A stretch of 33,512 bases of DNA from Clostridiales bacterium (lineage in GTDB: Bacteria; Bacillota; Clostridia; Christensenellales; Pumilibacteraceae). The translations under genes and the position numbers were made by a program. This document shows positions 30,178 to 33,512 of this stretch, one piece after another; position 1 is the stretch's first letter, and the number at the start of each line of letters is the position of its first letter. The notes beneath the pieces were generated by a model. That model was not told the DNA's origin, did no database searches, and was given only the letters and a program-made list of their open reading frames with translations. The DNA is taken from NCBI GenBank assembly GCA_022508365.1, contig JAFLVH010000011.1, positions 1 to 33,512 on the forward strand, given 5' to 3'.

Positions 30178-30220
30178 GAATTCGGAATTCGGAATTATGA
30201 ATTCGGAATTAAAAATAAGG
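30178..30220. repeat. AATTCGG repeat tract in the dnaA leader
   Basis: Four imperfect GAATTCGGAATT-type units run up to the dnaA Shine-Dalgarno region and end with AAAATAAGG. The predicted dnaA transcript includes them. Confidence 0.65.
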
Positions 30221-30234
30221 TTGATTTGATTTAA

Positions 30235-30263
30235 ATTATACAGTAAAGCGGTAAGAAAATCAA
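30235..30263 (-). promoter_or_regulatory. Promoter of dnaA
   Basis: On the minus strand, TTGATT (30258-30263), 17-bp spacer and TATAAT (30235-30240). The leader is about 60 nt. Confidence 0.8.
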
Positions 30264-30271
30264 GTATTTAT

Positions 30272-31078
30272 TTATTCGTCTTTCATTTCCACGGCGACCT
30301 TGTATATTTCGCTTTTGGCTACGCGGCGGTCCTGCGCAACCTTTTTTACCGCGTCTTTCATCTGCTCTCCCTCGTCCAGATAGTGCCTTATATGCTGCTC
30401 TACGGAAAGCTCACACAACGGATTGCTAACTATCCCTTCCACTACGATTACAAACTCGCCCTTTTCGGTTATATCAAGCTCATCGCCGAGGTTGCCGCGC
30501 GTGACCGTTTCGTACAACTTGGTCATTTCCCTGCACACCGCCACCCTTCTCTGTCCGAGCTGCTCGTACAAAAAGCATAAATCTTTTTTTATGTCGTGCA
30601 CAGCGCTGTAAAAAATGAGCGTACAGGGCAGATTTTTGTACGGCTCGACAAAGCGCACCCTGTCTATATTCTTTTCGGGCAAAAATCCGAGCAGCGTAAA
30701 CGCGCGCGTACTGAGCCCCGAAAGCACCAGTGCGTCCACCCCTGCGCACGCACCACTGACAACGGTAAACTCCACGCCGTGCCTAATCGCCTCGTCTATT
30801 AATACGTGCCCGGGATCGGATACCGTGGGCATGCCGGCGTCCGACACTACCGCTATGTTCTTTCCAGACTTAAGCATCTCGATAAGCCCGTCCACCGCAG
30901 CACGCTCATTGAACTTGTGATACGCAACGGTGCGCGTCTTTATGCCGTACTTGTTTAAAAGCACGGCGGTGTGACGGGTGTCCTCCGCGGCGATTAAATC
31001 CACGCTCTTTAATACCTCAAGCGCGCGCAGAGTGATTTCTTCAAGATTGCCTATGGGCGTCGCCACAAAATACAGCAT
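30272..31078 (-). CDS. rsmI: 16S rRNA 2'-O-ribose C1402 methyltransferase
   Basis: The 268-residue tetrapyrrole-methylase-fold enzyme methylates the ribose of C1402 in 16S rRNA. Marks: VATPIGNLEEITLRALEVL at the start, IAAEDTRHT, VSDAGMPTVSDPG and the YDxx-like VVSGACAGVDALVLSGL; each is typical of RsmI. AAGGAGTACTG precedes the ATG. It is downstream of trmN-like with a 160-nt gap that holds a large hairpin, and next to dnaA. Confidence 0.96.
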   Translation of the reverse strand: MLYFVATPIGNLEEITLRALEVLKSVDLIAAEDTRHTAVLLNKYGIKTRTVAYHKFNERAAVDGLIEMLKSGKNIAVVSDAGMPTVSDPGHVLIDEAIRHGVEFTVVSGACAGVDALVLSGLSTRAFTLLGFLPEKNIDRVRFVEPYKNLPCTLIFYSAVHDIKKDLCFLYEQLGQRRVAVCREMTKLYETVTRGNLGDELDITEKGEFVIVVEGIVSNPLCELSVEQHIRHYLDEGEQMKDAVKKVAQDRRVAKSEIYKVAVEMKDE

Positions 31079-31126
31079 CAGTACTCCTTTGAAATGGTTA
31101 TTAAGTGACGCGTCAAGATTGCGTCC

Positions 31127-31213
31127 TTAAATTTATGCGATACGAAGGATATATGTCGTGGTCGTAGTGGTGCTACGTCCGCGACATATAGACGCACGTA
31201 ACGCGAAAATTTA
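31127..31213. other. Nested 87-nt hairpin between trmN-like gene and rsmI
   Basis: The inner stem is 18 positions (31150-31167 with 31173-31190) with only one T-T mismatch and one G-U pair, capped by a 5-nt loop. Outside it, TACG/CGTA, GCG/CGC and TAAATTT/AAATTTA pairs extend the stem, separated by small internal loops, to 31127-31213. No long ORF, no strong promoter and no U-run are seen. It could be an RNA structure in the rsmI leader or a palindromic mobile element. Confidence 0.7.
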
Positions 31214-31238
31214 CAGCAAGATTGGCGCACAAGCATAA

Positions 31239-31904
31239 TCACCATTTCTTAATCTCAAGCGCCATATGCGGTTTTCCGCCGCGCACGGCGCGAAGCATAA
31301 ACGTCTTGCCGTTGGGATTGATTACTACCTTTTTTACGGTCAGACCGTTGTCACGGCAGGCGCACATAACCTCGTCAAGCCGCGAAGTGACGTGCGTCAT
31401 ATACAGCGCCCCACTATCCTTAAGCGCGCGCTTAGATATTGCTACGACGTCCGCAAGCGTAATTGTAATCTCGCTGTTTGCCTGCGGCGCGACCGAGGAC
31501 GGTTTGGAAGTAACCTTATAATACGGCGGATTACACACCACTGCGTCCAACTTGCCGACTTCCGCGCCGAGCAACCTTGCGTCTATATTCCACACGTGTA
31601 CGTTGTTCAGTCCGTTCAGCTCGACCGAGCGCGAGCTCATATCGGCAAGCTGTTCGTCAATCTCTACACAGGTTATGTCTGCGCCGCAATCGACGGCGAG
31701 CATAATACCTATTATTCCGCAGCCCGAACACAAATCCAAAACGCGGCTTTGCTTGGATATGTGCTCCGCGGCAAAATGCGCAAGCGATACCGCGTCGCTG
31801 CCGAAACGGTATCCGTCCTCGCGCTGAATGATATAATATCCGTCGCCGAGCGGCTCCGCCTTTTCGCCCGGTTTAACATACTTTTTTATTTGCTCGTCCG
31901 TCAT
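31239..31904 (-). CDS. TrmN6-like tRNA/DNA adenine N6-methyltransferase
   Basis: The 221-residue class I methyltransferase has motif I LDLCSGCGIIGIML and the catalytic NPPYY motif of N6-adenine enzymes; it matches the YabB/TrmN6 group that modifies tRNA (A37 in tRNA-Val in enterics). YRFGSDAVSLAHF is the conserved region before motif I. The start is placed at ATG 31904, which overlaps the tilS stop as ATGA with GAGGTGG upstream; a GTG two codons earlier is possible. YabB lies near rsmI (yraL) in Firmicutes, as here. Confidence 0.88.
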   Translation of the reverse strand: MTDEQIKKYVKPGEKAEPLGDGYYIIQREDGYRFGSDAVSLAHFAAEHISKQSRVLDLCSGCGIIGIMLAVDCGADITCVEIDEQLADMSSRSVELNGLNNVHVWNIDARLLGAEVGKLDAVVCNPPYYKVTSKPSSVAPQANSEITITLADVVAISKRALKDSGALYMTHVTSRLDEVMCACRDNGLTVKKVVINPNGKTFMLRAVRGGKPHMALEIKKW

Positions 31905-33208
31905 GTCCACCTCGGCGTGACAGTGCCTTTACTTTTTGTTTCGGCTGTCTGCTTTACGCTGTCGGAAATTTGCATACCAATAACCACAAGCACTTCGCTT
32001 CCGCGGCAGATGAGCGGAATACGGTCCCTTTTGCGCTTTGGCACTTTGTTGTCTATAAAATACTGCTTAAGCTTTTTTCGCCCACCGCCGAACGGTGTAA
32101 ACATATCTCCGTCACGCCTGAACCTAAGCGCCGCACCGTCAAGCGCGGCTAAGTCCACCGCGCGCCCGGGCGCGTCATTGGGCGACACGTTGTCAGGCGC
32201 AATATCCACCGCAAGCCCGTCTATGAAGTTGGCGCCGATTTTAACTGCGATTTCGCCGCAGAACTTTGCGCGCGGAACGTAAAGCGCGACACAGCCGTAC
32301 TCCTTGGCGGCCTCTATGTCGCCGTTTAACTCTACCACCGCGCCCATGCGCAGTCCGATTAACTCCACCACGCGCTCGATCTGTTCGCGCGTAATATCCA
32401 CAAGCGAAAATTCGGACAGAGCTTTCCGCACGTACCGCGAAGCAAGCGCGCCCTTTAATGCACGCTCGTCAATTATCACCGCGCCGCCGTCATGCGTTAT
32501 ATACGACATATCAAGGCTTTCTTCCAAATACTCGCAGACGCTGTCGCATTCGCGAGAAAAGGCGTTTACGTTGCGTACTGCGCCTTGATATCGACGCTCT
32601 ATCATGGGAATGACGTTCAGCCGAATAAAATTCCTGTCCGCGTCGTCGATAAAATTGGTTTCGTCAACAACGTATTTAATGTCGTTGATTTTTGCGTATT
32701 CGTCAAGCTCCTCGGGATATACGGCAAGCAGCGGCCGCAGTACTTTTTCGCTTTTAAGCATGCCGCGCACGCCGTCCAGTCCCGCGCCGCGAAAAAGATG
32801 CATAAGCACGGTTTCGGCGTTGTCCAGCGCGTGATGCGCTGTAAGCACCACATCCGCCGCGCCCGACTTGATTATGTCACGGAACACGTCGTACCTAAGA
32901 TTTCGCGCCGCCTGTTCTATTGTAAACCCGTTTAAAGCGGCGCAGCCTTTTACGTCCACGCGCTTAGAAGTAAACCGCACTTTTTTTTGACTGCAAAAAT
33001 CGCGTACAAACATCTCGTCCCTGTCCGCGTCCTCGCGAAGAGCGTGGTTGACGTGAACGGCGATAATATCGGATTTTTGAACAACGCCGCAAGACAAAAC
33101 GGCGTGAAGCAGGCACATGGAATCGCGCCCGCCCGACACGCCTATCGCAAGCCTTTTACCCGAATATTTTTTTAGCGCTTCAGCCACTTTTTGCAGTACT
33201 GTATTCAC
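31901..33208 (-). CDS. tilS: tRNA(Ile)-lysidine synthetase
   Basis: The 435-residue enzyme ligates lysine to C34 of tRNA-Ile(CAU), changing both its charging and decoding. The PP-loop SGGRDS (25-30) starts the ATP pyrophosphatase domain, followed by HHALDNAETVLMHLFRGAGLDG. The C-terminal domain shows GGGRKKLKQYFIDNKVPKRKRD, typical for TilS. Start is GTG at 33208, 6 nt from a -10 box and without a Shine-Dalgarno, so the mRNA seems leaderless. It leads the operon tilS-trmN-rsmI. Confidence 0.95.
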   Translation of the reverse strand: MNTVLQKVAEALKKYSGKRLAIGVSGGRDSMCLLHAVLSCGVVQKSDIIAVHVNHALREDADRDEMFVRDFCSQKKVRFTSKRVDVKGCAALNGFTIEQAARNLRYDVFRDIIKSGAADVVLTAHHALDNAETVLMHLFRGAGLDGVRGMLKSEKVLRPLLAVYPEELDEYAKINDIKYVVDETNFIDDADRNFIRLNVIPMIERRYQGAVRNVNAFSRECDSVCEYLEESLDMSYITHDGGAVIIDERALKGALASRYVRKALSEFSLVDITREQIERVVELIGLRMGAVVELNGDIEAAKEYGCVALYVPRAKFCGEIAVKIGANFIDGLAVDIAPDNVSPNDAPGRAVDLAALDGAALRFRRDGDMFTPFGGGRKKLKQYFIDNKVPKRKRDRIPLICRGSEVLVVIGMQISDSVKQTAETKSKGTVTPRWT

Positions 33209-33214
33209 AAGAAG

Positions 33215-33243
33215 AGTATAGCAAGAATTGACGGGAATGTCAA
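33215..33243 (-). promoter_or_regulatory. Leaderless promoter of tilS
   Basis: On the minus strand, perfect TTGACA (33238-33243), 17-bp spacer and TATACT (33215-33220); the -10 ends 6 nt before the GTG start. Confidence 0.88.
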
Positions 33244-33414
33244 TCCAATGCAGAATGCAGAATTCAGAATGATTGTTGGTTTTACCGCCCCATCACCCCG
33301 ACCACTTTCTGCCCTCCGGAGGGGTCTAGGCGAAGCCGCACCTTAGCAAATGCAGAATGCAGTCGGAGGTCAGAAGTCGGAATTAATAATAAGGTTGGAC
33401 TTACTTTATTAGTG
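33244..33414. repeat. Repeat-rich noncoding end region
   Basis: It holds GCAGAATGCAGAATTCAGAA-type copies at 33249-33270 and again near 33351-33366, a CCCTCCGGAGGG palindrome (33312-33323) within a CCGCCCCATCACCCCGAC stretch, and the AATTAATAATAAGG tail seen beside other repeat tracts. No gene is visible. Confidence 0.55.
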
Positions 33415-33512
33415 AGATTCTTCACTGCGTTCAGAATAACCTACGGTTGCTGCGTAGGACAAAACAAGCCGTACTATAGCTATGCCGGTTTTGTCATCCT
33501 GAGCAGCGCGAA
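33415..33512. repeat. MITE-like element, cut by the window end
   Basis: The left end AGATTCTTCACTGCGTTCAG is related to the element at 7182. The inverted right end begins TTTTGTCATCCTGAGCAGCG and runs out of the window. Internal CCTACG/CGTAGG arms suggest a folded core. Confidence 0.65.

Noticed and set aside
1-33512. tRNA genes, rRNA genes and CRISPR arrays
   Set aside because: Reading the gaps on both strands showed no cloverleaf-like sequences, no rRNA stretches and no regularly spaced repeats.

Overview
The window is a dense bacterial chromosome segment, roughly half G+C, with almost every gene on the minus strand. A large-type SRP RNA with an Alu domain, spoIIID, a SpoVB-type flippase, RicT, class II LysRS, type-2 IleRS and the rpsF-ssb-rpsR cluster point to a spore-forming member of the Clostridia. 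Several divergent or degenerate proteins suggest an uncultured, possibly gut-associated lineage (inference). I see no rRNA or tRNA genes, CRISPR array, prophage or intact insertion sequence.

Layout, left to right. 1-7109 (minus): one apparent operon of a degenerate hemolysin-III-like membrane protein, ileS, a COG1092-type methyltransferase, an RluA-family pseudouridine synthase and a GalT-like uridylyltransferase, ending in a terminator at 131-150. 7330-9675 (plus): a zinc-ribbon Ser/Thr kinase, a GrpB-family protein and a CsaA-like tRNA-binding protein, then the SRP RNA with its own promoter and terminator. 9746-13516 (minus): serS with a small unknown gene, a spoVB-like flippase and a 2[4Fe-4S] ferredoxin. 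13577-19897 (minus): greA-lysS followed by a short Orn/Lys/Arg-decarboxylase-like protein, tmk, holB and ricT, resembling the Bacillus yaaO-tmk-holB-yaaT neighbourhood. 19955-21836: spoIIID (plus) behind a sigma-E-like promoter, convergent with a divergent FtsK/SpoIIIE-like ATPase (minus). 22040-25356 (minus): a flavodoxin with an NTF2-like gene, then a GlmU-like acetyltransferase with prs. 25360-27104: an ABC-F ATPase with a structured leader. 27164-30263: rpsF-ssb-rpsR and dnaA with a DUF1934 gene. 30272-33243: tilS, trmN-like methyltransferase and rsmI.

Most genes serve translation (three aminoacyl-tRNA synthetases, tRNA/rRNA modification, S6/S18, ABC-F, SRP), replication (DnaA, SSB, delta', TMPK) and sporulation or envelope functions.

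The strongest unusual signals are these. (i) Four transcription units have sigma-A-type promoters with a 17-bp spacer whose -10 box ends only 6-7 nt before the start codon, predicting leaderless mRNAs. (ii) Several conserved proteins have lost catalytic motifs: the GlmU N-domain, the FtsK-like Walker B Asp, the second ABC-F ATP site, the GalT active-site Gln and the HlyIII histidines. (iii) GreA carries an insertion of about 93 residues. (iv) The SRP RNA has a UGAC tetraloop in place of a GNRA/GGAA-type loop. (v) A structured, attenuator-like leader precedes the ABC-F gene. (vi) A nested 87-nt hairpin lies between trmN and rsmI. (vii) A perfect 14-bp inverted repeat fills the greA promoter. 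A MITE-like repeat family and AATTC-rich short repeats sit in many intergenic gaps.
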